From: Marisediminitalea oceani
GTDB lineage: Bacteria > Pseudomonadota > Gammaproteobacteria > Enterobacterales > Alteromonadaceae
Direction of reading: 5' to 3'
DNA: 64,000 bases
Assembly (NCBI RefSeq): GCF_003731635.1
Contig: NZ_RCUA01000070.1
Span: forward strand, 1 to 64,000
The notes under the pieces were generated by a model. It had not been told where the DNA came from, did not search any database, and was given only the letters and a program-made list of their open reading frames with translations. This document shows positions 29,037 to 38,967 of this stretch, in pieces (position 1 is the stretch's first letter; each line of letters begins with the position of its first letter). The position numbers were made by a program, and so were the translations under genes.

Positions 29037-30209
29037 TCAGGACATTTCGGTTTTAATGCATTCACCAATGTCATTAATGTCAATATTCACTTCGGCAAGT
29101 CTGTCGACCGTTACCGCCTGTGGCATACCATACACCACGCTGCTGTCTTTATCCTGCGCCCAGACCTTCGCGCCCAGCGATTTCAGTGTCCGGCACCCTT
29201 CCCGGCCATCGGCCCCCATTCCGGTCAGAATAACCGCCAGGGTATCGCCACCGTATATTTTTGACAGGCTGTTAAAGGTAATATCCACACTGGGCTTGTA
29301 GCCAATATCCGAGGAGTTTACCTCTTTGATCACAATGTAAGTATGACCGGCGCGCTTTTCGACTTCCATCTGCTTACCCCCAGGCGCCAGATAGGCACAG
29401 CCCGCCTGCACAACCTCGCCGTGTTCAGCCTCTTTTACCCGAATCTGACAGTGCTGATTCAACCGTTCAGCAAACGCATGGGTGAAGGTACCCGGCATAT
29501 GCTGAATCAGAAAGATCGGAAAAGGAAACCGCGCCGGCAAATGCGTTAACACTTTTTGCAGTGCAACGGGACCACCGGTTGACGCACCAATTGCCAGGCA
29601 GCGATAGCGCTTGCCACTGCGTTGAACCTGCGACACCACGACCGGTTCAGCTGTGTCCTTACTGCCACTGAGCAAGGTAGAACTTCTGACAAAAGTAGAT
29701 TTAGGCGCATTCGCCGGCATTGATCGCGTCGGTTTAGCCGGTTGCGGCGGTGCCTTTTTTAGCAGACTGGCTGGACGCGGCGTGGGCCGGGGTCGAAGCG
29801 ACGCAACCGGAGCCCGGCGCGCCAGTAAACGCACTTTGGTTCTTAACAGCGTTGCTGCATCACTGCGATCTTTAGCGATGTCCTCAAAACGCTTGGGCAA
29901 AAAGTCTACCGCACCGGCTTCCAGCGCATCCAGTGTGGCGGTAGCACCTTCATGGGTCAGCGACGAAAACATGATAATCGACACCGGACATTCGGCCATT
30001 ATACGCTTAACCGCTTCAATGCCGTCCATCAACGGCATCTCAACGTCCATGGTGACCACATCCGGGCGCAGCGCTTTAACTTTTTCTACGGCTTCGCCCC
30101 CGTTGGCAGCTTCACCGACCACTTCCAGTGACCGGTCTTCGTTCAGAATATCTTTGACCCGACGGCGATAAAAGCTGGAATCGTCAACAACCAGGACTTT
30201 AAAAGCCAT
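29037..30209 (-). CDS. cheB: Chemotaxis response regulator / protein-glutamate methylesterase CheB
   Basis: The 390-aa protein removes methyl groups from chemoreceptors. The N-terminal receiver (1-120) has [10 protein letters not shown] and the phospho-acceptor Asp in [14 protein letters not shown] long basic linker rich in Arg, Pro and Ala (about 135-190) follows. The C-terminal esterase has the Ser in [12 protein letters not shown], the His in [10 protein letters not shown] and the Asp in GMGADGREG. Intact. Follows cheA by 26 nt. Confidence 0.97.
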   Translation of the reverse strand: MAFKVLVVDDSSFYRRRVKDILNEDRSLEVVGEAANGGEAVEKVKALRPDVVTMDVEMPLMDGIEAVKRIMAECPVSIIMFSSLTHEGATATLDALEAGAVDFLPKRFEDIAKDRSDAATLLRTKVRLLARRAPVASLRPRPTPRPASLLKKAPPQPAKPTRSMPANAPKSTFVRSSTLLSGSKDTAEPVVVSQVQRSGKRYRCLAIGASTGGPVALQKVLTHLPARFPFPIFLIQHMPGTFTHAFAERLNQHCQIRVKEAEHGEVVQAGCAYLAPGGKQMEVEKRAGHTYIVIKEVNSSDIGYKPSVDITFNSLSKIYGGDTLAVILTGMGADGREGCRTLKSLGAKVWAQDKDSSVVYGMPQAVTVDRLAEVNIDINDIGECIKTEMS

Positions 30210-30235
30210 TCAATAACAATCCTCTTCTCTACGCC

Positions 30236-32488
30236 TTATTTGATCGCTTTGCGGGCGTATCGCTTAAGTAGGCTCGGAATATCCAAAATCAGTGCAATAC
30301 CGCCGTCTGAGGTAATGGTTGCTCCGGCCATACCAGGGGTACCTTGCAGTAAGGCGTCCAGAGGTTTAATGACCACCTCCTCCTGACCGATCAAGGCATC
30401 CACCACAAAGCCCACCTGTTTGGTACCCATTTGCACCACAACCACATGACCTTTGTTTCGTTCGATATTTTTAGGACCACGGATCAGCCATTCGCCGAGG
30501 AAAAACAGCGGTATCGCCTTAGAGCGAACTATCATGGTTAACTGACCATCTACGGTGTTGGTCTTTTTAATATCCATGTTTATGATTTCGCTCACCGCGC
30601 CCAGTGGTAACGCAAAGGTCTGTTTGCCTACCACGATCATCAGCGTTGGCAGAATCGCCAGCGTCAGCGGTACCTTGATTTCCAAACGGGTACCACGACC
30701 CAGTTGAGAATCAATATTGACGGTACCGTTGAGTTGGTTGATCTTGGTTTTTACCACGTCCATACCCACGCCACGGCCAGAAATATCACTGATTTCTGTT
30801 TTGGTTGAAAACCCTGGTGCAAAAATCAGATTAAACGCTTCAACATCAGACATACGCGCTGCCGCATCGGCATCGAGTACGCCTCGGGAAATCGCAATGT
30901 CTTTCAGTTTATCAGGGTCCATCCCCTTACCGTCATCTTCGATGACCAGTAATATGTGATCCCCTTCCTGTGACGCTGACAGTTTAACTTTACCCATGCG
31001 GGGTTTGCCTGCTGCCTGCCGATCATCCGGCATTTCAATACCGTGATCCACCGAGTTTCGCACCAGGTGAACCAGCGGATCGGCCAGTGCTTCTACCAGG
31101 TTTTTATCCAGATCGGTTTCTTCCCCTTCCAGTTCAAGGGTGATTTCTTTCTTCAGGCTGCGCGCCAAATCCCTTACCACCCGGGGGAAGCGACCAAATA
31201 CTTTTTTGATTGGCTGCATGCGGGTTTGCATTACTGCCCCCTGCAGGTCGCCGGTCACGACATCCAGATTAGCAATGGCCTTGGACATTGACTCATCGTT
31301 AATACTAATACCCAGACTCAGCAGTCGGTTACGCACCAATACCAGCTCACCAACCATGTTCATGATCTGATCAAGGCGGCGGGTATCCACCCGAACCGTT
31401 GTTTCTGCCTGTGGCGCTGCAGGTGGAGCCTTTTTCTCTTCTTTTTTGGCGGCAGGCTCTGCTGCTTTAGCAGGAGCTGCCGGCTTGCTTTCAGCTTTGG
31501 CTGGCGCAGGCGCTTTAGCTGCCGGTTTGGCCGCTGGCGCTGCGGTTTTAGCCGGTTCAGGTTGGGTGTTTTCGACTTTTACCCGTGGCTTCTCAGCCGG
31601 TTTATCTGCTTTAGGTACGCCGACGCCGGGGCCTTTACCCTGACCATGTAATTGATCCAGTAAGGCTTCAAACTCGTCATCGGAGATTTCTTCATCGCCT
31701 CCCGACTCAGAAGGCGGAGCCGGACTGGCCGGTGGCGGGGTCGCAGGTGCTGCAGCTTCACCGCCAAATTGCCCCTTACCATGTAACTCATCGAGCAGCG
31801 CTTCAAACTCATCGTCAGTAATGTCTTCATCACCACCGCTGCTGGCAGTTGGCGCTGGTGTTGGTGTGGGCGCCGGAGTTGGCGCTTTAGCGGCCGATGC
31901 GCCTGGCGCACCACCGGTACCATGCAGCTCATCCAGCAGCGCTTCAAACTCATCTTCTGTGATGTCTTCAATCAGCTCTGACGGGCTGCCTGTAGTGGCA
32001 GTCTCTTCTTCCAGCTCGAAAGTTTCTTCTTCAACAGGTTCAGCTTCGGCAGCGGGCGCTTCGTTCTGAGTGTCGTCAAAGATATTTTCATCCGGAGTTT
32101 CCGGATTGCTCAATTTATGCAGTGTTTCAACCAGCGCCGCGTCAGCCGGTTCCAGCGGCTCGCGCATTTTGACCTTTTCAAACATCTCAACCACAACGTC
32201 GGTGGCTTGCAGGATAGTATCCATGAGCTCCGGCGTAAGAGAACGCTGGCCATTGCGCATAACGTCAAATACGTTTTCCGCGCCGTGGCATATTTCGACC
32301 AGTTCAGTTAGTGACAGAAATCCGGCACCACCTTTTACGGTGTGATAACCCCTGAATATGGCATTGAGAAGGTCCTTATCCTCTGGATTATTTTCCAGAT
32401 CGACTAACTGCTCCTGGAGTTGCTCAAGAATTTCTCCGGCTTCAACCAGAAAATCCTGCAAAATATCTTCATCGACATCAAAAGACAT
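30236..32488 (-). CDS. cheA: Chemotaxis histidine kinase CheA with triple LID-like repeat
   Basis: The 750-aa kinase has the P1 phosphotransfer domain with the His in YHTVKGGAG (His49). Between P1 and P3 there is no recognisable CheY-binding P2 domain. Instead it has three near-identical motifs (I-T/S-x-DEFEALLD-x-LHG at about 173, 219 and 265, spaced by about 46 aa) in proline-alanine-rich sequence, then a Lys/Ala/Pro-rich linker. From about 360 come P3, the P4 ATPase (LVRNSVDHGIE, DISGRGVGMDVV) and P5. The motifs resemble the part of Vibrio CheA that binds ParP. Confidence 0.96.
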   Translation of the reverse strand: MSFDVDEDILQDFLVEAGEILEQLQEQLVDLENNPEDKDLLNAIFRGYHTVKGGAGFLSLTELVEICHGAENVFDVMRNGQRSLTPELMDTILQATDVVVEMFEKVKMREPLEPADAALVETLHKLSNPETPDENIFDDTQNEAPAAEAEPVEEETFELEEETATTGSPSELIEDITEDEFEALLDELHGTGGAPGASAAKAPTPAPTPTPAPTASSGGDEDITDDEFEALLDELHGKGQFGGEAAAPATPPPASPAPPSESGGDEEISDDEFEALLDQLHGQGKGPGVGVPKADKPAEKPRVKVENTQPEPAKTAAPAAKPAAKAPAPAKAESKPAAPAKAAEPAAKKEEKKAPPAAPQAETTVRVDTRRLDQIMNMVGELVLVRNRLLSLGISINDESMSKAIANLDVVTGDLQGAVMQTRMQPIKKVFGRFPRVVRDLARSLKKEITLELEGEETDLDKNLVEALADPLVHLVRNSVDHGIEMPDDRQAAGKPRMGKVKLSASQEGDHILLVIEDDGKGMDPDKLKDIAISRGVLDADAAARMSDVEAFNLIFAPGFSTKTEISDISGRGVGMDVVKTKINQLNGTVNIDSQLGRGTRLEIKVPLTLAILPTLMIVVGKQTFALPLGAVSEIINMDIKKTNTVDGQLTMIVRSKAIPLFFLGEWLIRGPKNIERNKGHVVVVQMGTKQVGFVVDALIGQEEVVIKPLDALLQGTPGMAGATITSDGGIALILDIPSLLKRYARKAIK

Positions 32489-32500
32489 GTATCCGCTCCC

Positions 32501-33250
32501 CTAAAAACCCAGGCTGGATAAAAGGTCATCCACATCATCCTGGCCAGACACCACATCGTCACGCGACTCGGCATCAATAATTGGCCCTTCAGCAACAATT
32601 GCTTTTTCGACCTTCGGCTGCGACGTTTTGGTTGCTTTTGTCGCTTCTGCACCGCCAAACACAGTAAGCATGTGGACCAGACTGTCTTCTACTTCTTTTA
32701 CCAATTCAATTACGCGCCGGATAACCTGACCGGTTAAGTCCTGATACCCTTGCGCCATCAGCACTTCGGTGAGTAGCCCCATCATCTTATCGGCATCAGC
32801 CACGGAAGACTCAAGGTGTTTATCCAGGTCAAGACACATGGATTTAAATTCGTCGAGTTCGATTTCGCGGTTCATCAATTTTTTCCACTCAGGCATCAGG
32901 CTGTCTAATTGCCCTTTCATGGTTTCCACAATCGACATGCTCTGTTCAACAGCATCCATTGTAGTATTAGCCGCTTTTTCGGTTTCTTCAATAACGTAGG
33001 TTAATCGGGTCTGCGCATCCGGGATATCTTCGTTCGCCAAACCGGCAATCCGTTCATCCAGTTGAAAATTATTTAATGAGTCATGCAGCTGACGGGTAAG
33101 CTTACCCACCTCAGCGAATAATTCGACAGACTCTTTCATGGTGACAGCGTCAAGCAGGGCATTAGCAGAATCGGTATCACCTTCTTCCAAAAAGGTAACC
33201 AACTGCTTCGCTTCATCCAGCGTAATGGGGACTTTCTTATTTTCAGTCAT
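32501..33250 (-). CDS. cheZ: CheY phosphatase CheZ
   Basis: The 249-aa protein dephosphorylates CheY-P. It is largely a long helical hairpin (VIEETEKAANTTMDAV ... MAQGYQDLTGQVIRRVIEL), the last segment carrying the catalytic Gln region. The C terminus DDVDDLLSSLGF is the CheY-binding peptide. It is followed after 12 nt by cheA. Confidence 0.95.
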   Translation of the reverse strand: MTENKKVPITLDEAKQLVTFLEEGDTDSANALLDAVTMKESVELFAEVGKLTRQLHDSLNNFQLDERIAGLANEDIPDAQTRLTYVIEETEKAANTTMDAVEQSMSIVETMKGQLDSLMPEWKKLMNREIELDEFKSMCLDLDKHLESSVADADKMMGLLTEVLMAQGYQDLTGQVIRRVIELVKEVEDSLVHMLTVFGGAEATKATKTSQPKVEKAIVAEGPIIDAESRDDVVSGQDDVDDLLSSLGF

Positions 33251-33284
33251 CCAGTTGTCCTCGGCGGTTAAACACGTTACTGGA

Positions 33285-33668
33285 TTAACCTAAACGTTCA
33301 AAAATCTTTTCTAGTTTTTCTTTTAGTGTTGCGGCAGTGAACGGTTTAACCACGTAGCCATTAACACCCGCCTGGGCAGCGGCTACGATTTGTTCCTTTT
33401 TCGCCTCTGCAGTCACCATCAGTACCGGTAGATGCTTCAGGCTATCGTCTGCACGAATCGCGCGCAGCAGGTCTATACCCTGCATGCCAGGCATGTTCCA
33501 GTCGGTTACCACAAAGTCAAAGTCGCCTTGCTGCAGCATTGGCAGCGCAGTACTTCCATCATCGGCCTCCTGAATATTGGAAAAGCCGAGATCTTTGAGT
33601 AAGTTTTTGATAATACGTCTCATCGTAGAAAAATCATCTACCACGAGAATTTTCATATTCTTATCCAA
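33285..33668 (-). CDS. cheY: Chemotaxis response regulator CheY
   Basis: This 127-aa single receiver domain contains the acidic pair in [10 protein letters not shown], the phospho-acceptor Asp in [12 protein letters not shown], the conserved Thr in MVTAEA and the Lys in VVKPF. When phosphorylated it binds FliM at the motor. It follows fliA by 44 nt and leads into cheZ. Confidence 0.97.
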   Translation of the reverse strand: MDKNMKILVVDDFSTMRRIIKNLLKDLGFSNIQEADDGSTALPMLQQGDFDFVVTDWNMPGMQGIDLLRAIRADDSLKHLPVLMVTAEAKKEQIVAAAQAGVNGYVVKPFTAATLKEKLEKIFERLG

Positions 33669-33712
33669 AATTGCCTCCAGTGAGGATAGTCATATTGTTA
33701 GTATAGTTAATG

Positions 33713-34441
33713 TTACTCACCAGTCTGCCAGGACCGCATGCGCGCTTTAAGTTTTAACATCGCCTGGCTGTGAATTTGACTGACCCGTGATTCACTTACC
33801 TCGAGAACCTCGCCGATTTCCCGCAGGTTTAATTCTTCGTCATAATACAAGGATAGTACGATAGCTTCACGCTCTGGTAATGTAGTAATAGCATGCGCCA
33901 GCGCTTTTTGAAATGAACCTTGCATTAAATCTTCCAGCGGCGAATCCGTGCCCCGCGACTCATCCGTCGCGATCACGTCTTCAGACACGCCTAAGTCTTC
34001 AATACCAACCAGTTTGCCGGCATTGACCTCTGATAACATCTGGTGGTATTCGGGTAGCGACACATTGAGCTTAGCAGCAATGTCGACATCCCGTGCATCC
34101 CTCCCGGTTTCACGCTCTACCTGGGAAATCGCATCAGAAATGGCCCGGCCATTTTTATGCACTGATCGGGGTGTCCAGTCGCCCTTGCGAATTTCATCCA
34201 GCATGGCACCACGGATGCGAATTCCGGCAAACGTTTCGAAACTAGCCCCTTTACTGCCATCAAAGTTTTTCGCAGCCTCAAGCAGGCCAATCATACCGGC
34301 CTGGATCAGGTCATCAACAATTACACTGGCTGGCAGCCGCGCCATTAAATGGTGAGCAATACGTTTAACTAAAGAAGCATGTCGCTCAACCAGCTGCGCT
34401 TTATCGGTTTGTTGTTTGTACGCTGCAGCTTTGCTATTCAC
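33713..34441 (-). CDS. fliA: Flagellar sigma factor FliA (sigma-28)
   Basis: The 242-aa sigma factor drives late flagellar and chemotaxis promoters (TAAA-N15-GCCGATAA). Region 2 has LVERHASLVKRIAHHL and GLLEAAKNFDGSKGASF; region 3/4 ends with NLREIGEVLEVSESRVSQIHSQAML. Length is normal. It starts 1 nt after flhG. Two sites that look like its promoters are present in this window, at 58026 and 16795. The anti-sigma factor gene flgM is not in view. Confidence 0.97.
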   Translation of the reverse strand: MNSKAAAYKQQTDKAQLVERHASLVKRIAHHLMARLPASVIVDDLIQAGMIGLLEAAKNFDGSKGASFETFAGIRIRGAMLDEIRKGDWTPRSVHKNGRAISDAISQVERETGRDARDVDIAAKLNVSLPEYHQMLSEVNAGKLVGIEDLGVSEDVIATDESRGTDSPLEDLMQGSFQKALAHAITTLPEREAIVLSLYYDEELNLREIGEVLEVSESRVSQIHSQAMLKLKARMRSWQTGE

Positions 34442-34442
34442 G

Positions 34443-35303
34443 CTATCTCCCTGCCACCTTCGACGCGATCAATTGCTCAACGAAGAACTCAAGGTGTCCG
34501 CCAGGCTGCGCCGGGATAGGCCAGGTCAGGGCTTTTGTAGCCAGTTGACCAATGGCGACCGATGCCGGAGAAGATGGGAATGCATCAACAATGGCGGTTT
34601 GTTTACGAACCGCCCGGCGAATATTTTCATCAAAGGGAATGGTTGCCACTAATTCCAGCGCCACGTCGAGGAAGCGACCGGTAACTTTCGACAACTTACT
34701 GAATAATTCCTGCCCCTCGCGCACGTCTCTGACCATGTTGGCCACAATCTTAAAACGGAAAATGCCGTGATCGCGGTTAAGGATCTTAATTAATGCGTAG
34801 GCGTCGGTAAGTGAAGTTGGTTCGTCACATACCACTACCAGAATGTCCTGGGATGCTCTCGAAAAGCTCAGCACCATATCAGAGATACCCGCGGCCGTAT
34901 CGACAATAAGCACGTCGATTTGCGAACGCAGTTCACTGAACGCGCGAATGAGCCCCGCGTGCTGAGTGGGCGACAGTTCGGTCATTGACTGGGTACCAGA
35001 GGTCGCCGGAGCAATTTTGATCCCGTGCGGGCCGGTTACCAGTACTTCGTCCAGCGTGCATTCGCCGGACAACACATGAGACAGATTCTTCTCTACGCGT
35101 AATCCCAGCATCACGTCTACGTTGGCCAGGCCAAGGTCTGCATCCAGAACCATGACCTTTTTGCCCTGTTTTGCCATTGCAATAGCGGTGTTCAGAGTAA
35201 CGTTGGTTTTCCCTACTCCGCCCTTACCGCCAGTAACGGCTATTACTTTGATTAATCGTGATTGATTCATCTTTCGTAAGCTACTCGCCTGGTCTTCAAT
35301 CAT
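34443..35303 (-). CDS. flhG: Flagellar number regulator FlhG (FleN)
   Basis: This 286-aa MinD-like ATPase limits polar flagella. The N-terminal DQASSLRKM motif is the segment that stimulates FlhF GTPase. Walker A is VTGGKGGVGKTN, followed by LDADLGLANVDVMLG and IVDTAAG. It overlaps the end of flhF by 4 nt (ATGA), indicating coupled translation. Confidence 0.96.
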   Translation of the reverse strand: MIEDQASSLRKMNQSRLIKVIAVTGGKGGVGKTNVTLNTAIAMAKQGKKVMVLDADLGLANVDVMLGLRVEKNLSHVLSGECTLDEVLVTGPHGIKIAPATSGTQSMTELSPTQHAGLIRAFSELRSQIDVLIVDTAAGISDMVLSFSRASQDILVVVCDEPTSLTDAYALIKILNRDHGIFRFKIVANMVRDVREGQELFSKLSKVTGRFLDVALELVATIPFDENIRRAVRKQTAIVDAFPSSPASVAIGQLATKALTWPIPAQPGGHLEFFVEQLIASKVAGR

Positions 35304-36655
35304 ACTGCCTGTGCTGTGTTTACATCGGAACTGCTATTAGTATGATTCAAACCATACTTTTTATAAAGCTTTGCTGCTAAAGAGATTATAGATTTTGCAT
35401 TAGCAACATGAATATCCTCAGGCACCTGTTGGCCATCGGCAACATAACTGACTGGCAACTGCGCTTCAATTACATTACTGACCACCTCACCTAAACTATA
35501 GCACTCATCCAGCTTAGTGATGATACATCCTTGCAAATCAATACTCTTATAGGCATTTATTATGTGCTTAAGTGTAGCCTGTTGCGTGTTACCCTGCACA
35601 ACTAAATAGTTTTTTACCTGCTGACCACTCACCTGGCCAAAGGTAGCCAGTTGGCTAATCAGGCGGCTATCGCGCTGACTAAAGCCTGCGGTATCAATCA
35701 GTACCAGGCGTTTATTACGTAACTGGAACAGCAAATCGGCTAATTGTTCACCAGACTGCGCCTTGCGAACCGGGCAACCAATTATTTTGCCGTAGGTGGC
35801 TAATTGCTCATAGGCAGCGATGCGATAAGTATCAATTGTTATAAGAGCAACCTGGTCGGCACCGTACTTTTGCGCATAACGGGCAGCCAGTTTGGCAATT
35901 GTCGTGGTTTTACCGGTGCCGGTTGGCCCGACTAATGCCACCACACCCTGTTGGGTAAGAATATCATCGTTGTTGGTGGTCAGACGATTGGACAATAGTT
36001 TTAACAGATACAACCAGGCTTCACGCTCATTGCAATCAGCCGGGGTATAAGTGACCAGTTGCGCTGCCAGCGTCTGGCTGATGCCCATATCGCAAAGCTG
36101 CTGGAGCAGGTAACGCTGCTGCGGTTTCAGCCGCGAGTGTTGCTGTTGTTGCATATCAGCCAGCTGAAACTGCAATACATTGCGTAGCGAGGCAATTTCG
36201 GCACGAATATCGGCCAGGCTGCCACCACCGCTAAGCTCAGCTTCTTCGTTTTCGGCATCAAATACCTGAGTTTCCTGCTTAGCCGGGGCAACCTCAGGAG
36301 CGGGTTTGGCAGGCGCGCGTTTTTCCGCTTCCGCATTGGCTGCTTCAACGCGCTGGGCAACGGCGGCCTTCTGCTCAGCTTGCTTTTCCAGCAGAGCACG
36401 CAGGGTATCCGGGCCATCATCACCTATAATTTCACTTAAGGTCGGCAAACCACCTTCGCTTTGCTTAGCTACCGGCGCTTTGGGTTTAGGCGGTACCGAC
36501 AGTTTAGCAACCGGCTCTTTATCGTAGGCAGCTACCAGTTCGATGCCGTCGGCCACTTTGCGGTTTGACATGATCACCGCATCACTACCCAGTTCATTTT
36601 TTACCTGGCTTAATGCTTCACGCATGTCTTTGCCAAAAAATCGTCTAATTTTCAT
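35300..36655 (-). CDS. flhF: Flagellar placement GTPase FlhF
   Basis: The 451-aa SRP-type GTPase determines polar placement of the flagellum. The N-terminal B domain begins MKIRRFFGKDMREAL; a variable Ala/Glu-rich linker spans about 60-165. The NG domain has the P-loop LVGPTGTGKTTTIAKL (about 232), then ITIDTYRIAAYEQL and LIDTAGFSQRD. Starts 33 nt after flhA. Confidence 0.96.
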   Translation of the reverse strand: MKIRRFFGKDMREALSQVKNELGSDAVIMSNRKVADGIELVAAYDKEPVAKLSVPPKPKAPVAKQSEGGLPTLSEIIGDDGPDTLRALLEKQAEQKAAVAQRVEAANAEAEKRAPAKPAPEVAPAKQETQVFDAENEEAELSGGGSLADIRAEIASLRNVLQFQLADMQQQQHSRLKPQQRYLLQQLCDMGISQTLAAQLVTYTPADCNEREAWLYLLKLLSNRLTTNNDDILTQQGVVALVGPTGTGKTTTIAKLAARYAQKYGADQVALITIDTYRIAAYEQLATYGKIIGCPVRKAQSGEQLADLLFQLRNKRLVLIDTAGFSQRDSRLISQLATFGQVSGQQVKNYLVVQGNTQQATLKHIINAYKSIDLQGCIITKLDECYSLGEVVSNVIEAQLPVSYVADGQQVPEDIHVANAKSIISLAAKLYKKYGLNHTNSSSDVNTAQAV

Positions 36656-36688
36656 AATGACCTCTTAGGTATCAGGGCGCCTGTCAGA

Positions 36689-38791
36689 TTACTGACCGAC
36701 GGACGAAACAATGCGCACCTGCTTATCATCCGGGATTTCCTGGTATGACAATACATGCAAGCCATTCACTGCATTCTTTAAGAATCTCGACAATACCGGG
36801 CGTAACATGCCCGATGTTAATAATACGGCTGGCTCACCCGCCAGTTCCTGCTGCTGACCGGCCTGTTGCAGCGACTGTTGCAGGCGCTCAGCCAGCCCCG
36901 GTTCGATACCGGCACCATCATCACCGCCAGCCTGCAACGACTGATGTAACATCTGCTCTAATTCAGGCGCCAGAGTGATCACCGGCAGTTCTGCGCCACC
37001 GCTGTTAATTTCCTGCACGATTAAGCGTTTCAGAGCAATGCGAACTGCGGAGACCAATACGTCAGGATCCTGACTCTTCGGTGCATACTCAGTCAGCGTC
37101 TGTACGATGGTACGCATGTCGCGGATAGGCACGCCCTCGTACAACAGGGTTTGCAGGACTTTTACCACGGTCGCCAGTGACAGCAGATCCGGGATAAGTC
37201 CTTCAACCAGTTTGGGATTATGCTTGGCCAGCATATCCATCAGTTGCTGCACTTCCTCAAAACCCAGCAGCTGATAAGCATTGTTAGTCAATAACTGGCT
37301 AAGATGAGTAGCAATAACGGTAGCCGCATCAACTACGGTATAGCCCAGGGTTTGCGCATGTTCGCGCTGCGCCGGCTTAATCCACACCGCGTCCAGGCCG
37401 AAGGCCGGATCACGGGTAGCGCGTCCCTCGAGCTTGCCAAATACCTGGCCAGGATTAATGGCCAGCTCTTCGTCATGGCTGACTTCGGCATCGCCAATGG
37501 TCACACCAAGCATGGAAATGTTGTAGGCGTTAGGGTCAAGGTCCAGGTTATCACGGATGTGCACCGGCGGGATTAAAAAGCCCAGTTCCTGGGACAGCTT
37601 CTTACGAACCCCTTTAATCCGAGTCAGTAATTCGCCGCCCTGGGTTTTATCCACCAGCGGAATTAAGCGGTAGCCGACTTCCAGACCAATGGTATCCACG
37701 TGCTGAACGTCATCCCAGCCCAGTTCTTTAATCTCTGCCGGTACGTTGTCTTCAGCGTTGTTGCTGACTACCGGAGCCGGTGGTTGCTCGGCCTTGCGTT
37801 TTTCAGCATAGCTTTGGTAGTAGGCGTAGCCGCCAGCCAGTGCCGAGAAGCCAAGGAAAGCCAGATGAGGCATACCAGGCACAATCCCCATAACAAACAG
37901 GATCCCGGAAGAAATATACAGCGCCTTTTTGTTACCCAACTGGGTGGTGATCTCGCTGCCCATTTCCTGGCTTTCATTTTCACGCGTCACAATAATGGCG
38001 GTGGCCACTGACAGCAGTAATGAAGGAATTTGCGCCACCAAACCGTCACCGATGGTCAGGATGGTGTAGACCTCCAGCGCATTACCGAAAGACAGATCAT
38101 GCTGAATCATACCGATAAACAGGCCGCCGACGATATTGATTAGCATAATGAACAGGCCGGCAATGGCATCGCCCTTCACAAATTTTGACGCACCGTCCAT
38201 GGAACCATAAAAGTCGGCTTCAGCGGTGATATCTTCGCGACGACGGCGGGCCTCGTCCTGGTCGATATAGCCAGCGTTGAGGTCGGCATCAATAGCCATT
38301 TGTTTACCCGGCATGGCGTCAAGGGTAAAACGAGCCCCCACTTCGGAGATACGTCCGGCACCAGCGGTAACTACTTTAAAGTTAATGATCAGTAAGATAG
38401 CAAAGACAACCACACCCACAGCGTAGTTGCCGCCAATCACCACCTCACCGAAGGCTTCGATAACTTTACCGGCAGCATCGCCCCCTTCGTGGCCATACAG
38501 CAATACTACCCGGGTCGACGCGACATTGAGGGCGAGACGTAATACCGTTGCAATTAGCAGGACCAGCGGGAAGATACCAAAGTCCACCGGCCGGTTGGTC
38601 AGTACCGCAACCAGAATAATTACCAGTGAAAGCGCGATGTTGAAACTGAAAAGTACGTCGAGCAAAATCGGCGGCATGGGTAAAATCACCATACCCATAA
38701 TGGCCAGCAGAACCAGAGGTACGCCTAAGCCCTGGCTTAACTGTTGAAGCCGGGTTTTATCAACACGCTGCAGATATTCTGTTAACACCAT
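36689..38791 (-). CDS. flhA: Flagellar export component FlhA
   Basis: The 700-aa inner-membrane protein forms the nonameric export gate. The N-terminal half has about eight membrane helices and the FHIPEP-family signature MPGKQMAIDADLNAG. The C-terminal half is the cytoplasmic cargo-binding domain (VRIALKRLIVQE). It begins a new operon behind a sigma-54 promoter and leads into flhF. Confidence 0.97.
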   Translation of the reverse strand: MVLTEYLQRVDKTRLQQLSQGLGVPLVLLAIMGMVILPMPPILLDVLFSFNIALSLVIILVAVLTNRPVDFGIFPLVLLIATVLRLALNVASTRVVLLYGHEGGDAAGKVIEAFGEVVIGGNYAVGVVVFAILLIINFKVVTAGAGRISEVGARFTLDAMPGKQMAIDADLNAGYIDQDEARRRREDITAEADFYGSMDGASKFVKGDAIAGLFIMLINIVGGLFIGMIQHDLSFGNALEVYTILTIGDGLVAQIPSLLLSVATAIIVTRENESQEMGSEITTQLGNKKALYISSGILFVMGIVPGMPHLAFLGFSALAGGYAYYQSYAEKRKAEQPPAPVVSNNAEDNVPAEIKELGWDDVQHVDTIGLEVGYRLIPLVDKTQGGELLTRIKGVRKKLSQELGFLIPPVHIRDNLDLDPNAYNISMLGVTIGDAEVSHDEELAINPGQVFGKLEGRATRDPAFGLDAVWIKPAQREHAQTLGYTVVDAATVIATHLSQLLTNNAYQLLGFEEVQQLMDMLAKHNPKLVEGLIPDLLSLATVVKVLQTLLYEGVPIRDMRTIVQTLTEYAPKSQDPDVLVSAVRIALKRLIVQEINSGGAELPVITLAPELEQMLHQSLQAGGDDGAGIEPGLAERLQQSLQQAGQQQELAGEPAVLLTSGMLRPVLSRFLKNAVNGLHVLSYQEIPDDKQVRIVSSVGQ

Positions 38792-38847
38792 AACGAGACG
38801 TTCTCAATAACCGATTTTTGACACTAAAATTCGCTTAGAGGGACTAC

Positions 38848-38863
38848 TTCAATCCCCGTGCCA
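38848..38863 (-). promoter_or_regulatory. Sigma-54 promoter for flhA operon
   Basis: On the minus strand TGGCACG-GGGA-TTGAA has a perfect -24 element and one change in the -12 (GA for GC). It lies 57 nt before flhA in the 176-nt gap after flhB. FlrC is the likely activator. The same gap contains an 8-bp inverted repeat (38920-38950) without a T-run. Confidence 0.7.
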
Positions 38864-38967
38864 GCTTTTTGTGTCCACGGCTTAAGTGCTCAAATTATCA
38901 TCAATTGCGACATATGGGGCCTGACAGACTGCTCTCAACAGCCTGTCAGGATATGAGATACCTGAAG

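Noticed and set aside
29653..30171. Plus-strand open frame of 172 codons opposite cheB
   Set aside because: Low-complexity antisense of the cheB linker and receiver; no independent signals.
38920..38950. Inverted repeat between flhB and flhA as a terminator
   Set aside because: The 8-bp stem has a 15-nt loop and no T-run on either strand; it may be regulatory, but termination is not supported.
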